From: Ruminococcaceae bacterium UBA1375
Lineage (GTDB): Bacteria; Bacillota; Clostridia; Oscillospirales; Ruminococcaceae
Reading direction: 5' to 3'
DNA: 19,091 nt
NCBI GenBank assembly: GCA_002305795.1
Contig: DBRF01000001.1
Coordinates: forward strand, 3,806-22,896
The notes below the pieces were generated by a model. That model saw only the letters and a list, made by a program, of their open reading frames with translations, was not told where the DNA came from and ran no database searches. The position numbers and the translations under genes were made by a program. Positions within the stretch are counted from its first letter, which is position 1; every line of letters begins with the position of its first letter. Below are positions 1 through 7,555 of this stretch, one piece after another.

Positions 1-454
1 CCTCCCAGGCTGTAGCAGGGAGAATACCCAGCCGGAACCGGGTGTACCCCAGGCCCTGTTGCAGCTCATCCCAGGTCAAATCCAAATCCCTCCAGGGGGA
101 AAGCCGGGCCTGCTCCTGCCTTGCTTCTTCCAGGCTGCGGCGGCCCTGCTCCAGTTGTTCCAGCAGCTCTTCCATCCGCTGGGCCGCCTGTTGGTCGGTG
201 GGGTTCACTTCTTTTAGCGCCTGGGCAGACTCCTCCGGCAGCCCGGAAAGCATCCCCCGTTTGGGGGCATAGGGCTTGAGCTGCTGCATCAGCCGCTCCA
301 TCCGCTGGACCTGTTCCCCCGCCTCAGAAGCCCCGGGCTGGGAGCCTTCCCCCTGGGTCAGCATCACCAGGCGGGAGGATTGAAGAAGGTCCAGCAGCGG
401 GGCTTTGTCCTCCTTCATACAGGCCAGGGTAACATAACTCATGGCAACAATCAT
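1..454 (-). CDS. ntpI: V-type ATP synthase/ATPase subunit I, N-terminal part (cut by left edge)
   Basis: The first 151 codons of a larger gene are visible. The protein begins MIVAMSYVTLACMKEDKAPL, the usual opening of V/A-type ATPase subunit I, where a beta strand precedes a long acidic coiled-coil. A Gln/Glu/Leu-rich helical stretch follows (about residues 35-130), fitting the peripheral-stalk cytoplasmic domain. The membrane half, which forms the ion half-channels next to the K ring, lies outside the window. The start at 454 is supported by AGGAGG at 463-468, eight bases upstream. That site overlaps the end of the preceding gene, so the two are translationally close and in one operon. The operon is read leftward from the promoter at 880-908. 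Whether H+ or Na+ is moved cannot be judged from this part. The family call is fairly sure from N-terminal pattern and context. Confidence 0.8.
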   Translation of the reverse strand, partial: MIVAMSYVTLACMKEDKAPLLDLLQSSRLVMLTQGEGSQPGASEAGEQVQRMERLMQQLKPYAPKRGMLSGLPEESAQALKEVNPTDQQAAQRMEELLEQLEQGRRSLEEARQEQARLSPWRDLDLTWDELQQGLGYTRFRLGILPATAWE

Positions 455-466
455 AGGACATTCCTC

Positions 467-781
467 CTATCCCTCCGGCTGTTCCAGCAGGGACAGCAGC
501 AGCTTCACCCCGGCATCCATCCGGCTTTGAGCCTGCTGCTCCAGCACCCGGCAGGCCTGCTCCTGCTCCTGGCGGGCGGCGTGGGACAGTGCTTCTCCCT
601 GCTCCTGGGCCTGCCGGCGGATGGCTTGGATTTGCTGTTCGGTCTCCTCCTTTAGGGCCTGGACCTGACGGCGGCTTTCCTGGCGGGCCTGTTGACGGAT
701 GGTTTTTGCCTGGGACAAGGCTTCCTGCTTCTGCCGGGCCGCCTGTTCTTCGGCAGCTTTGATTTCGTCCAGAAATTCCAT
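467..781 (-). CDS. V-type ATPase peripheral-stalk subunit G/H-like coiled-coil protein
   Basis: A 104-residue protein made almost wholly of Glu, Gln, Ala, Arg and Lys, predicted as one long alpha-helical coiled coil from about residue 5 to 95. It ends in a hydrophobic stretch (VKLLLSLLEQ). Small proteins like this, encoded directly before subunit I, form the peripheral stalks of V/A-type ATPases as partners of subunit E (called NtpF/NtpH, AhaH or subunit G). The start at 781 has AGGAGG about seven bases upstream. It is the first gene after the promoter at 880-908, and the next gene starts 13 bases beyond its stop. Low-complexity helices are hard to assign by sequence alone, so the call rests mainly on position beside ntpI. 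Confidence 0.72.
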   Translation of the reverse strand: MEFLDEIKAAEEQAARQKQEALSQAKTIRQQARQESRRQVQALKEETEQQIQAIRRQAQEQGEALSHAARQEQEQACRVLEQQAQSRMDAGVKLLLSLLEQPEG

Positions 782-879
782 AAGGGTCCTCCTGTGCTTG
801 TCTGGTTTCTCTTTAGAGGTTCTGCCTAAAAATTTTAAGTTCCCGTTTTAGAAACTGGCTAATTTGAAATTCCACCCCC

Positions 880-908
880 ATCATAGTCCTTTTGAATCAA
901 AGTGTCAA
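880..908 (-). promoter_or_regulatory. Promoter of the V-type ATPase operon
   Basis: On the minus strand TTGACA (903-908) is followed after exactly 17 bases by TATGAT (880-885), close to the sigma-A consensus. Transcription should start near 873, leaving a leader of about 90 bases before the first gene at 781. No riboswitch fold was recognised in that leader. Confidence 0.8.
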
Positions 909-1009
909 TGGGATTTTTCCATTTTTCCAGCTTTTTTCTTGCCTTTCAAAAATAAGCCAAAGAGACGCCCGGCCCAAACGTCTGCCCCTTATTGTTCCAT
1001 CCTTCCCGC

Positions 1010-1041
1010 AAAAAAACCGGCAGTGCAATCTGCACCACCGG
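1010..1041 (-). terminator. Terminator-like hairpin, minus strand, with no obvious gene in front of it
   Basis: On the minus strand, CCGG and GTGCA arms pair with TGCAC and CCGG around a three-base loop, with a 2x2 internal loop, followed by seven T (1010-1016). This is a good intrinsic terminator shape. It lies in the 465-base gap between the divergent V-ATPase and copA units, and no gene on the minus strand precedes it within the gap. The rest of the gap (909-1009 and 1042-1169) holds only a weak AGACG/CGTCT inverted repeat at 963-983. Confidence 0.5.
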
Positions 1042-1169
1042 CTAACTTGTCAAAAAATGTTCGGATGTTTGCTCATTGACCCTCCCGGCCGCCCTTCCGG
1101 CAGCATTTATCTAATTTTGCAGGGAAAAGCGGAAATTTTTCCCATCTTTTAAAAAGTTGCCCAAAGGAC

Positions 1170-1198
1170 TTTACAAATCCGGTTAGACGGAGTATACT
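1170..1198 (+). promoter_or_regulatory. Promoter of the copA-copZ-csoR operon
   Basis: TTTACA (1170-1175), a 17-base spacer and TATACT (1193-1198) form a good sigma-A promoter. The start point should fall near 1205, directly against the inverted repeat at 1208-1230. That is where a repressor would block initiation or escape. Confidence 0.75.
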
Positions 1199-1207
1199 AA
1201 GTGCAGA

Positions 1208-1230
1208 TACCCCCACGGGGTGTGGGGGTA
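1208..1230 (+). promoter_or_regulatory. Inverted-repeat operator, likely CsoR binding site
   Basis: TACCCCCAC (1208-1216) and its exact reverse complement GTGGGGGTA (1222-1230) flank a five-base spacer GGGGT. CsoR-type copper repressors bind GC-rich repeats with TACCC/GGGTA ends at copA promoters, and a csoR gene closes this operon. The site sits just past the -10 box and before the AAAGGAG ribosome binding site at 1231-1237. Assignment to this CsoR is inference, but location and shape agree. Confidence 0.7.
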
Positions 1231-1246
1231 AAAGGAGTGTGATTCC

Positions 1247-3865
1247 ATGCAGGAAAAATACAATATCACCGGCATGAGCTGCGCCGCCTGCTCTGCCCGG
1301 GTGGAAAAAAGCGTCTGTGCACTGCCGGGGATGAAGCAGTGCTCGGTGAATCTGTTGAAAAACAGCATGGTGGTCAACTACGACAGCAGCGCCTTAACCG
1401 GCGCCCAGATCGTCCAGGCGGTGGAAAAGGCGGGGTACGGCGCTTCTCTGCAAACCAAAGGGAAGGCCAAATCCCAGCCGGCCCAGGAAAACGACGCCCA
1501 AAAGGAATACCGCTCCATGAAGCGGCGGGTGATCTGGTCCTTTGTGTTCACCATCCCCCTGTTTTATATCTCCATGGGCCACATGATGGGCTGGCCCCTA
1601 CCCGGCTTTTTCCTGGGCACCGAAAACTCCATGATCTATGCCCTGACCTTATTTTTACTGGCGCTGCCGGTGGCCATCATCAATTCCAAATATTTCCGCA
1701 ACGGCTTTCAGAGCCTGCTCCACGGCTCCCCCAACATGGATTCCCTCATCGCCCTGGGGAGCGGGGCGTCGCTGGTGTACGGAGTGTACGCCCTGTACAA
1801 GATCGCCTACGGCTTCGGCTACGGGGATCTGGCCATGGTGAACCAGTTCACCCACGATTTGTACTTTGAAGGGGCGGGCACCATCCTGACCTTGATCACC
1901 CTGGGCAAGTTCTTTGAGGCCCGGGCCAAAGGGAAAACCTCCGACGCCATCAACAAACTGCTGAACCTGGCTCCCAAAACCGCCACCGTCCTCCGGGAGG
2001 GGGTGGAGCAGGTGATTCCGGCGGAGGAAGTGGAAACCGGGGACCTGCTCATCGTCAAAGCCGGGGAAGCGGTGCCGGTGGACGGGGTGCTGGTGAAGGG
2101 GAATGCCTCGGTGGACGAATCCGCCATCACCGGGGAAAGCATCCCGGTGGACAAACAGCCGGGGGACAAGGTCATCGGCGCCACCATCAACCAAAGCGGG
2201 TACTTCACCATGCAGGCCACCAAGGTAGGGGAAGACACCGCCCTGGCCCAGATCATCCGGCTGGTGGACGAAGCCACCAGCTCCAAAGCCCCCATCGCCA
2301 AGCTGGCGGACAAAGTGGCGGGGGTGTTCGTCCCCATCGTCATCGCCATTGCGGTGGTGGCAGCCATTGTCTGGCTGATCTGCGGGGCCAGTGTGGAGTT
2401 TGCCTTGACCATCGCCGTTTCGGTGCTGGTGGTATCCTGCCCCTGCGCCCTGGGCTTAGCCACCCCCACCGCCATTATGGTGGGCACCGGGCGGGGTGCT
2501 TCCAACGGCATCCTGATTAAGTCCGCCGAAGCCCTGGAAACCGCCCACTCGATCCGGACCGTGGTGCTGGACAAAACCGGCACCATCACCCAAGGCAAGC
2601 CGGTGGTCACCGACCTGATCTGCCAGCCGGGCATCACCCGCGAGCAGCTGCTTTCCATGGCCGCTTCCCTGGAAAAGCAGTCGGAACACCCTCTGGCCGC
2701 CGCCATTGTGGAAGAGGCACAAAAGGAAAATGTCTCCTTCCTGCCGGTGGATGAGTTCAAGCAGATTCCCGGCCAGGGCATTGCAGGCACCGTGGAGGGA
2801 GTGGAGTGCCTGGCAGGCAACCACAAAATGATGAGCGCCTTTTCTGTTCAGGATTCCGCCATGGATGAACTGCAAAACCGGATGGCGGAGGAAGGAAAGA
2901 CTCCCCTGTACTTTGCGGCAGGAGGAACGCTTCTGGGCATGATTGCGGTGGCAGACGTGGTGAAGCCCACCAGCAAGGAAGCCATCCAGGAACTGAAGCA
3001 GATGGGCATTGAAGTGGTGATGCTCACCGGCGACCATCAGAAAACCGCCCAAGCCATCTGCAAGCAGGTGGGTGCGGACCGGGTCATTGCGGAAGTGCTG
3101 CCCCAGGACAAGGAGCAGGAGATCCGCAAGCTCCAGCAAAGGGGCAAAAAGGTGGCCATGGTGGGCGACGGCATCAACGACGCCCCGGCCCTGGCCCGTG
3201 CCGACGTGGGCATCGCCATTGGGGCCGGTACCGACGTGGCTATGGAGTCCGCCGACATTGTGCTGATGAAAAACGACCTGCTGGATGTGGTGGGCGCCAT
3301 TGAACTGAGCAAGGCCACCATCCGCAACATCAAGGAAAACCTGTTCTGGGCCTTTTTCTACAACATCATCGGCATCCCCATTGCTGCGGGATGCTACTAC
3401 GCCGCCTTCGGCTTATTGATGAACCCCATGGTAGCCGCCTTAGCCATGAGCTTCAGCTCGGTGTTCGTGGTGGGCAACGCCCTGCGGCTGCGCTTTTTCA
3501 AGCCAAAACACGGCTCCTCCCAGGCCGCCGCTCCTGCTGCGGCTGCCCCGGAACCTGTTTTTCATAAGACAGCCTGCCCTATCCCGGAGGGGAGGGAAAG
3601 CTGTTCCATTCGACCCCAAACCAATCCAATCTCAGGAGGTAGTAAAACCATGAAAAAGGAACTGAAAGTAGAAGGCATGATGTGCCAAAACTGCGTCAAA
3701 CACGTCACCAAGGCCCTGGAAGGGGTCCCCGGCGCTACTCAAGTCAGCGTCAGCCTGGAAAACAAAACCGCCGCAGTCACCGTGCCGGACACCACCAGTG
3801 ACGATGTGCTGAAAGCGGCGGTGGAAGAAGCGGGCTACGAAGTCACGGAGATCAAAGACGTATGA
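1247..3865 (+). CDS. copA: Copper-exporting P1B-type ATPase CopA, in frame with a C-terminal CopZ-type HMA domain
   Basis: The protein has 872 residues. An N-terminal HMA domain carries GMSCAAC (C12, C15). Membrane helices and an actuator loop with the TGES motif follow, then the Cu(I) site CPC (C398, C400) in VSCPCALGLATPT. The phosphorylated aspartate D442 lies in DKTGTIT, followed by the P1B HP motif (SEHPLAAA) and GDGINDAP (640-647). This is a full Cu(I) efflux pump of the cell membrane. An ordinary CopA would end near residue 775. Here an Ala/Pro-rich linker and a stretch resembling untranslated DNA (about 777-801) lead without a stop into a second HMA domain starting at Met802. That part has its own ribosome binding site and is listed separately as copZ. 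The start at 1247 has AAAGGAG nine bases upstream. The stop overlaps csoR by four bases (ATGA). One extra T in the T5 run at 3558-3562 would end the protein at a TAA at 3565-3567. Confidence 0.95.
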   Translation: MQEKYNITGMSCAACSARVEKSVCALPGMKQCSVNLLKNSMVVNYDSSALTGAQIVQAVEKAGYGASLQTKGKAKSQPAQENDAQKEYRSMKRRVIWSFVFTIPLFYISMGHMMGWPLPGFFLGTENSMIYALTLFLLALPVAIINSKYFRNGFQSLLHGSPNMDSLIALGSGASLVYGVYALYKIAYGFGYGDLAMVNQFTHDLYFEGAGTILTLITLGKFFEARAKGKTSDAINKLLNLAPKTATVLREGVEQVIPAEEVETGDLLIVKAGEAVPVDGVLVKGNASVDESAITGESIPVDKQPGDKVIGATINQSGYFTMQATKVGEDTALAQIIRLVDEATSSKAPIAKLADKVAGVFVPIVIAIAVVAAIVWLICGASVEFALTIAVSVLVVSCPCALGLATPTAIMVGTGRGASNGILIKSAEALETAHSIRTVVLDKTGTITQGKPVVTDLICQPGITREQLLSMAASLEKQSEHPLAAAIVEEAQKENVSFLPVDEFKQIPGQGIAGTVEGVECLAGNHKMMSAFSVQDSAMDELQNRMAEEGKTPLYFAAGGTLLGMIAVADVVKPTSKEAIQELKQMGIEVVMLTGDHQKTAQAICKQVGADRVIAEVLPQDKEQEIRKLQQRGKKVAMVGDGINDAPALARADVGIAIGAGTDVAMESADIVLMKNDLLDVVGAIELSKATIRNIKENLFWAFFYNIIGIPIAAGCYYAAFGLLMNPMVAALAMSFSSVFVVGNALRLRFFKPKHGSSQAAAPAAAAPEPVFHKTACPIPEGRESCSIRPQTNPISGGSKTMKKELKVEGMMCQNCVKHVTKALEGVPGATQVSVSLENKTAAVTVPDTTSDDVLKAAVEEAGYEVTEIKDV
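3650..3865 (+). CDS. copZ: Copper chaperone CopZ-like HMA domain with internal translation start inside the copA frame
   Basis: The last 71 residues of the copA reading frame form a complete small HMA protein. It opens MKKELKVEGMMCQNCVKHVT, with the metal-binding MxCxxC (C12 and C15 of the small protein), and ends in EEAGYEV, the usual last strand. An excellent ribosome binding site, AGGAGGT at 3634-3640, lies nine bases before this ATG. A free 71-residue chaperone is therefore very likely made by internal initiation, besides any fused copy. CopZ hands Cu(I) to the N-terminal domain of CopA and to CsoR. Its stop codon overlaps the start of csoR. Confidence 0.8.
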   Translation: MKKELKVEGMMCQNCVKHVTKALEGVPGATQVSVSLENKTAAVTVPDTTSDDVLKAAVEEAGYEVTEIKDV

Positions 3866-4125
3866 AGGCGGACAAGGAAAAAATTTCCCGGGCCATTAAA
3901 ATCGCCCGGGGGCAGCTGGACGGGGTGCTGCGGATGATTGAAGAGGACCGCTACTGCGTGGACATCTCCAACCAGCTGCTGGCCACCCAGGCCATCCTGA
4001 AAAAAGCCAACCAGGAGATCCTCCACGCCCACATCCGCAGCTGCGTCCGGGAGGGGCTGCAAACCGACGAGCCCAACCCCAAGCTGGAAGAGGCCCTCTC
4101 CTTGCTGGAAAAATTAGTTCCGTGA
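3862..4125 (+). CDS. csoR: Copper-sensing transcriptional repressor CsoR
   Basis: An 87-residue all-helical protein of the CsoR/RcnR family. The Cu(I) ligands expected for CsoR are all present: C32 in YCVDIS, then H57 and C61 in HIRSC. The DNA-facing first helix holds RAIKIARGQLDGVLRMIEED, typical of the family. It lacks the N-terminal His seen in the nickel/cobalt sensor RcnR, so copper sensing is the better call, and the neighbours copA and copZ support it. Translation is coupled to copZ through an ATGA overlap. In the absence of copper the tetramer would bind the repeat at 1208-1230 and shut its own operon. A terminator follows at 4136-4173. Confidence 0.93.
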   Translation: MKADKEKISRAIKIARGQLDGVLRMIEEDRYCVDISNQLLATQAILKKANQEILHAHIRSCVREGLQTDEPNPKLEEALSLLEKLVP

Positions 4126-4135
4126 TTTTGCCGGG

Positions 4136-4173
4136 TCCGGCAGTGGGAAAATCCCTCCCACTGCCGGATTTTT
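4136..4173 (+). terminator. Intrinsic terminator of the copper operon
   Basis: A perfect 13-base-pair stem (TCCGGCAGTGGGA at 4136-4148 against 4156-4168) with a seven-base loop is followed by five T (4169-4173). It starts ten bases after the csoR stop. Confidence 0.92.
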
Positions 4174-4280
4174 CTGCCTGCGCCGGGACAAGGGGGCCGG
4201 CTTTGGGCGGCGAAAGCAAAAAATGGAAAAAACTGCCGAAACTTTTACGGAATGGTCATACAAACCACCGGCGGCTGTGC

Positions 4281-4383
4281 TATGATAAGGGTGTTGCAGC
4301 CGCCGCGCCGGGGCTGGCAGAACCGGGGGGAATTTCCCCCGTTTTTTCCCGGCGCAGCCTGGATTTCCCTGGGGCGGCGGCTT
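4281..4383 (+). other. Structured region upstream of lon, with a terminator-like hairpin and competing inverted repeats
   Basis: This lies in the 345-base gap between csoR and lon. A possible -10 box TATGAT (4281-4286) is followed by a GC-rich segment. CGGGGG (4324-4329) pairs with CCCCCG (4336-4341), and six T follow (4342-4347), which is a terminator shape. GCGCCGGG (4305-4312) can pair with CCCGGCGC (4348-4355), which would enclose that hairpin and its T run. AGCCGCCGC near 4299 can instead pair with GCGGCGGCT near 4374-4382. No convincing -35 box was seen for the TATGAT. It may be a short RNA, an attenuated leader, or only GC-rich spacer. Confidence 0.4.
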
Positions 4384-4410
4384 GCATTGTGTGGAGTATT
4401 CTAGTATAAT
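4382..4410 (+). promoter_or_regulatory. Promoter of the lon-engB-lysA operon
   Basis: A perfect TATAAT (4405-4410) lies 17 bases after TTGCAT (4382-4387), a weak -35 box. The start would be near 4417. The short leader contains a CTGCCG/CGGCAG hairpin (4421-4426 with 4438-4443) just before the lon ribosome binding site. No CIRCE element and no CtsR-type heptad repeat was found, so heat-shock control by those repressors is not supported. Confidence 0.65.
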
Positions 4411-4470
4411 AAGTTGTAATCTGCCGAGGGAAGGATACGGCAGTGTCCTGAAATGGAAAGGAATTATAGT

Positions 4471-6906
4471 ATGAGTGAAGCAATTCGGCCCGGCCAAAGA
4501 CTGCTGCCGGTTTTGGCCATGCGGGGCATTGTGATGTTTGAAGGTTCCCTGGCCCACTTTGACGTGGGGCGGGAGAAGAGCCTGAAGGCGTTAGATTACG
4601 CCATGCAGCACGGGCGGCGCATCCTGCTGGTGACCCAGCGGGATATTATGACCGAAAACCCCACCACCGACAACCTTTATCAATACGGCGTCCTGGCGGA
4701 AATCAAGCAGATGTTTAAGACCCAGGACGGCATCTCCCGGGTGCTGGTGGACTGCATCCAGCGAATCAAGCTGGGAAAAATCCGGGAAGAAGAGCCTTTT
4801 TTACAGTCCAACTACCGCTCCGCCCCCCTCCACCCCAGTGAAGTGGAGGAGGACCGGATGGAAGCCGCCATCCGGCTGGTGAAGTCCTTGTTTGAGGACT
4901 ACTCCCAGAACGTGCCCAAAATGAACGAAGACGTGCTCATCCGGGTGATGGAGGAGCAGGAGCCCCACCAGCTGTTCTGCCTCATCGGTCAGAACACCAT
5001 GCTCTCCTACGAGCAGAAGCAGGAGCTGCTGGAACAGAACACCGACTATCTGCGCTTGCAGCGTCTGGCCGCCATTCTGGATCACGAAACCAATGTGATG
5101 GTCATCGAGCAGGACCTGTTCGACACCGTCCGGGAAAACCTGGACCGGAACCAGCGGGAATACGTCCTCCGGGAACAGATGAAGGCCATCCAGCAGCAGC
5201 TGGGGGAAGACGGCTACGGCTCCGACCAGGAAGAGCTGGAGGAGCTCCAGCAGCAAATCAAGGCCATTCAGAACATCTCCGACCAGAGCCGGGAGAAGCT
5301 GTTAAAAGAATGGGGCAAGCTCAGCAAGATGCCGACCATGTCCCAGGAAGCAGGGGTGATCCGGGGCTATCTGGAAACGGTGCTGGAACTGCCTTGGGAC
5401 GCTTCCACCGAAGACAACGTAGACCTCAAGCAGGCCAGAAAGATCCTCAACGAGGACCACTACGGCCTGGAAAAGGTGAAGGACCGGATTTTGGAAAGCC
5501 TGGCGGTGCGGCAGCTCAAGCCCCAGGCCCAGGGACAGATTCTCTGTCTGGTGGGACCTCCCGGGGTGGGCAAAACCAGCATCGGCAAGTCCATCGCCCG
5601 GGCCATGGGGCGCACCTATGTGCGGCTGAGCCTGGGCGGGGTCAAGGACGAAAGCGACATCCGGGGCCACCGGAAAACCTATGTGGGGGCCATGCCGGGG
5701 CGGATCATCAACGCCCTGACCCAGGCCAAGGTGAACAACCCCTTGATCCTGCTGGACGAAATCGACAAAATGGCCAACGACTTTCGGGGGGACCCTGCCT
5801 CCGCCATGCTGGAAGTGCTGGACGGGGAGCAGAACAACACCTTCCGGGACCACTACATCGAGCTGCCCTTTGATTTGAGCAAGGTGCTGTTCATTACCAC
5901 CGCCAACGACCTGTCCACCGTCTCCCCGCCTTTGCTGGACCGGATGGACGTGATCGAGCTGTCCAGCTACACCCGGGAAGAAAAGTTCCACATCGCCAAG
6001 GAATATTTGGTGAAAAAGCAGATGGAAAAGCACGGCTTAACCGGCAAGGACGCCGCCTTTTCCAACCCCGGACTGTACACCCTCATCGACCGGTACACCC
6101 GGGAAGCGGGAGTCCGGACCCTGGAGCGGCGCATCGGAGACATCTGCCGGAAGATTGCCCTGGAAAAGGTCACCGAAGGGGAAGAATTTACCAAGAAGAC
6201 CGTGAACGGCAAGCTCATTGAAAAGTACCTGGGCCCGAAAAAGTTCCGAGTTTCCTCCATTCCCAAAACCGACCCCATCGGCCTGGTCACCGGCCTGGCC
6301 TGGACCAGCGTGGGAGGCGAAACCCTGGAAATCGAGGTGAGCTGTGTGGAAGGCACCGGCAAGGTGGAGATTACCGGCAACCTGGGCTCCATTATGACCG
6401 AATCCGCCAAGCTGGCGGTGACCTACGTCCGGAGCATCGCCGACCGCTACCACATTCCCAAGGACTTTTACAAAACCAAGGACATCCACATTCACGCCCC
6501 GGAAGGAGCAGTGCCTAAGGACGGCCCCAGCGCCGGAGTCACCATGACCACGGCCTTGGTCAGCGCCTTGGCCAAAATCCCGGTGCGGCGCACTGTTGCC
6601 ATGACCGGGGAAATTTCTCTGCGGGGCCGGGTGCTGCCCATCGGCGGGCTGAAGGAAAAGAGCATCGCCGCCTACCGGGCGGGGGTGAAGACGGTACTGA
6701 TCCCGGCAGAAAACCTGCCGGATCTGGAGGAGATCGACCCCTCGGTGCGCAAGGGAATGGAATTTCTGCCCATGGAAACCATCGACCAGGTGTTGGAGCA
6801 CGCCTTGGTGCTGCCGGAAAAATCCGACGCACACCGGTCTATGGACCCGCCGGTGGTGCTGGTGAAAAATCCCGCCCCCGGCGAAAACGCCACCATCCAA
6901 CAATAA
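4471..6906 (+). CDS. lon: ATP-dependent Lon protease
   Basis: Lon forms a cytosolic hexameric ring that unfolds and degrades damaged and regulatory proteins. With the start at 4471 it has 811 residues, a normal length. Order: N-terminal substrate domain (LLPVLAMRGIVMF onward), a coiled-coil region near residues 190-280, an AAA+ module with Walker A GPPGVGKT (362-369) and Walker B (LILLDEID), then the protease domain. The catalytic serine is S687 in PKDGPSAG and the catalytic lysine is K730 in LKEKSIAA, 43 residues apart as in E. coli Lon. An upstream in-frame ATG at 4453 is less likely. The second ATG has AAAGGA eight bases ahead and gives the usual N terminus. engB follows after 15 bases. 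Confidence 0.97.
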   Translation: MSEAIRPGQRLLPVLAMRGIVMFEGSLAHFDVGREKSLKALDYAMQHGRRILLVTQRDIMTENPTTDNLYQYGVLAEIKQMFKTQDGISRVLVDCIQRIKLGKIREEEPFLQSNYRSAPLHPSEVEEDRMEAAIRLVKSLFEDYSQNVPKMNEDVLIRVMEEQEPHQLFCLIGQNTMLSYEQKQELLEQNTDYLRLQRLAAILDHETNVMVIEQDLFDTVRENLDRNQREYVLREQMKAIQQQLGEDGYGSDQEELEELQQQIKAIQNISDQSREKLLKEWGKLSKMPTMSQEAGVIRGYLETVLELPWDASTEDNVDLKQARKILNEDHYGLEKVKDRILESLAVRQLKPQAQGQILCLVGPPGVGKTSIGKSIARAMGRTYVRLSLGGVKDESDIRGHRKTYVGAMPGRIINALTQAKVNNPLILLDEIDKMANDFRGDPASAMLEVLDGEQNNTFRDHYIELPFDLSKVLFITTANDLSTVSPPLLDRMDVIELSSYTREEKFHIAKEYLVKKQMEKHGLTGKDAAFSNPGLYTLIDRYTREAGVRTLERRIGDICRKIALEKVTEGEEFTKKTVNGKLIEKYLGPKKFRVSSIPKTDPIGLVTGLAWTSVGGETLEIEVSCVEGTGKVEITGNLGSIMTESAKLAVTYVRSIADRYHIPKDFYKTKDIHIHAPEGAVPKDGPSAGVTMTTALVSALAKIPVRRTVAMTGEISLRGRVLPIGGLKEKSIAAYRAGVKTVLIPAENLPDLEEIDPSVRKGMEFLPMETIDQVLEHALVLPEKSDAHRSMDPPVVLVKNPAPGENATIQQ

Positions 6907-6921
6907 CCAAAGGAGAACGCT

Positions 6922-7521
6922 ATGCCACTGCCTTATCAACAAGCCGCCTACCTGAAAAGCTACGGTCTGGCCCGTCAGCTCCCCAAAAGCGACGTGCCGG
7001 AAATTGCCTTTGCCGGGCGCTCTAACGTGGGAAAGTCCTCCCTGCTGAACAAGCTGTTCGGACGGAAGAATCTGGCCCGGGTCAGCTCCATGCCGGGAAA
7101 GACCGTGACCATCAACTTTTACCAGGTGGGGCCGGTTCACTTTGTGGACCTGCCGGGGTACGGCTACGCCAAGGTGGCCAAAACCGAAAAGGACCGGTGG
7201 AGCGAGCTGATGGAGCACTACTTCACCTCAGATCGGCCGGTGGAACTGGTGGTGCAGCTGATCGACCTGCGCCATCCCCCCACCAAACAGGACTTGCAGA
7301 TGGTGAACATGCTCATCGACCACGGCTTCCCCTTTGTGGTGGCCTTGACCAAGGCGGACAAACTCAACGTCACCCAGCGCAAGCAGCGCTTGGAAGCCTT
7401 ACAGCAGGAACTGCCCTGTGCCGACCAGATTCAGATGGTGGTCACCTCCACCCTCACCGGAGAGGGAATGGACACCCTGCGAGGGCTGATTGACTCCCTT
7501 TTTGAAGAGGAAGAGGAGTAA
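6922..7521 (+). CDS. engB: Ribosome biogenesis GTP-binding protein EngB (YsxC/YihA)
   Basis: A 199-residue small GTPase that acts in assembly of the large ribosomal subunit. Motifs visible are G1 GRSNVGKSS (32-40), the switch region with SSMPGKT, G3 DLPGYGYAK and G4 TKADK. The protein ends in a run of Glu. An AAAGGAG ribosome binding site lies just before the start and the gap from lon is 15 bases. The lon-engB order is common in Bacillota, which supports both calls. lysA begins 34 bases after the stop. Confidence 0.95.
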   Translation: MPLPYQQAAYLKSYGLARQLPKSDVPEIAFAGRSNVGKSSLLNKLFGRKNLARVSSMPGKTVTINFYQVGPVHFVDLPGYGYAKVAKTEKDRWSELMEHYFTSDRPVELVVQLIDLRHPPTKQDLQMVNMLIDHGFPFVVALTKADKLNVTQRKQRLEALQQELPCADQIQMVVTSTLTGEGMDTLRGLIDSLFEEEEE

Positions 7522-7555
7522 CAGGAGAGTATAGAACAGGAAAGGAAGTAACAGG

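Noticed and set aside
1819..2826. Minus-strand open frame of 335 codons
   Set aside because: Antisense to the catalytic core of copA. Low-complexity Ser/Met/Pro translation.
4384..4470. CIRCE or CtsR heat-shock operator upstream of lon
   Set aside because: Neither TTAGCACTC/GAGTGCTAA nor the GGTCAAA heptad repeats are present.
6037..7218. Minus-strand open frame of 393 codons
   Set aside because: Antisense to lon and engB. The composition is His/Gly/Gln rich and no motif was recognised.
7522..7555. Lysine riboswitch in front of lysA
   Set aside because: The gap is only 34 bases, far too short for the L-box, and lysA appears to be transcribed with lon and engB.
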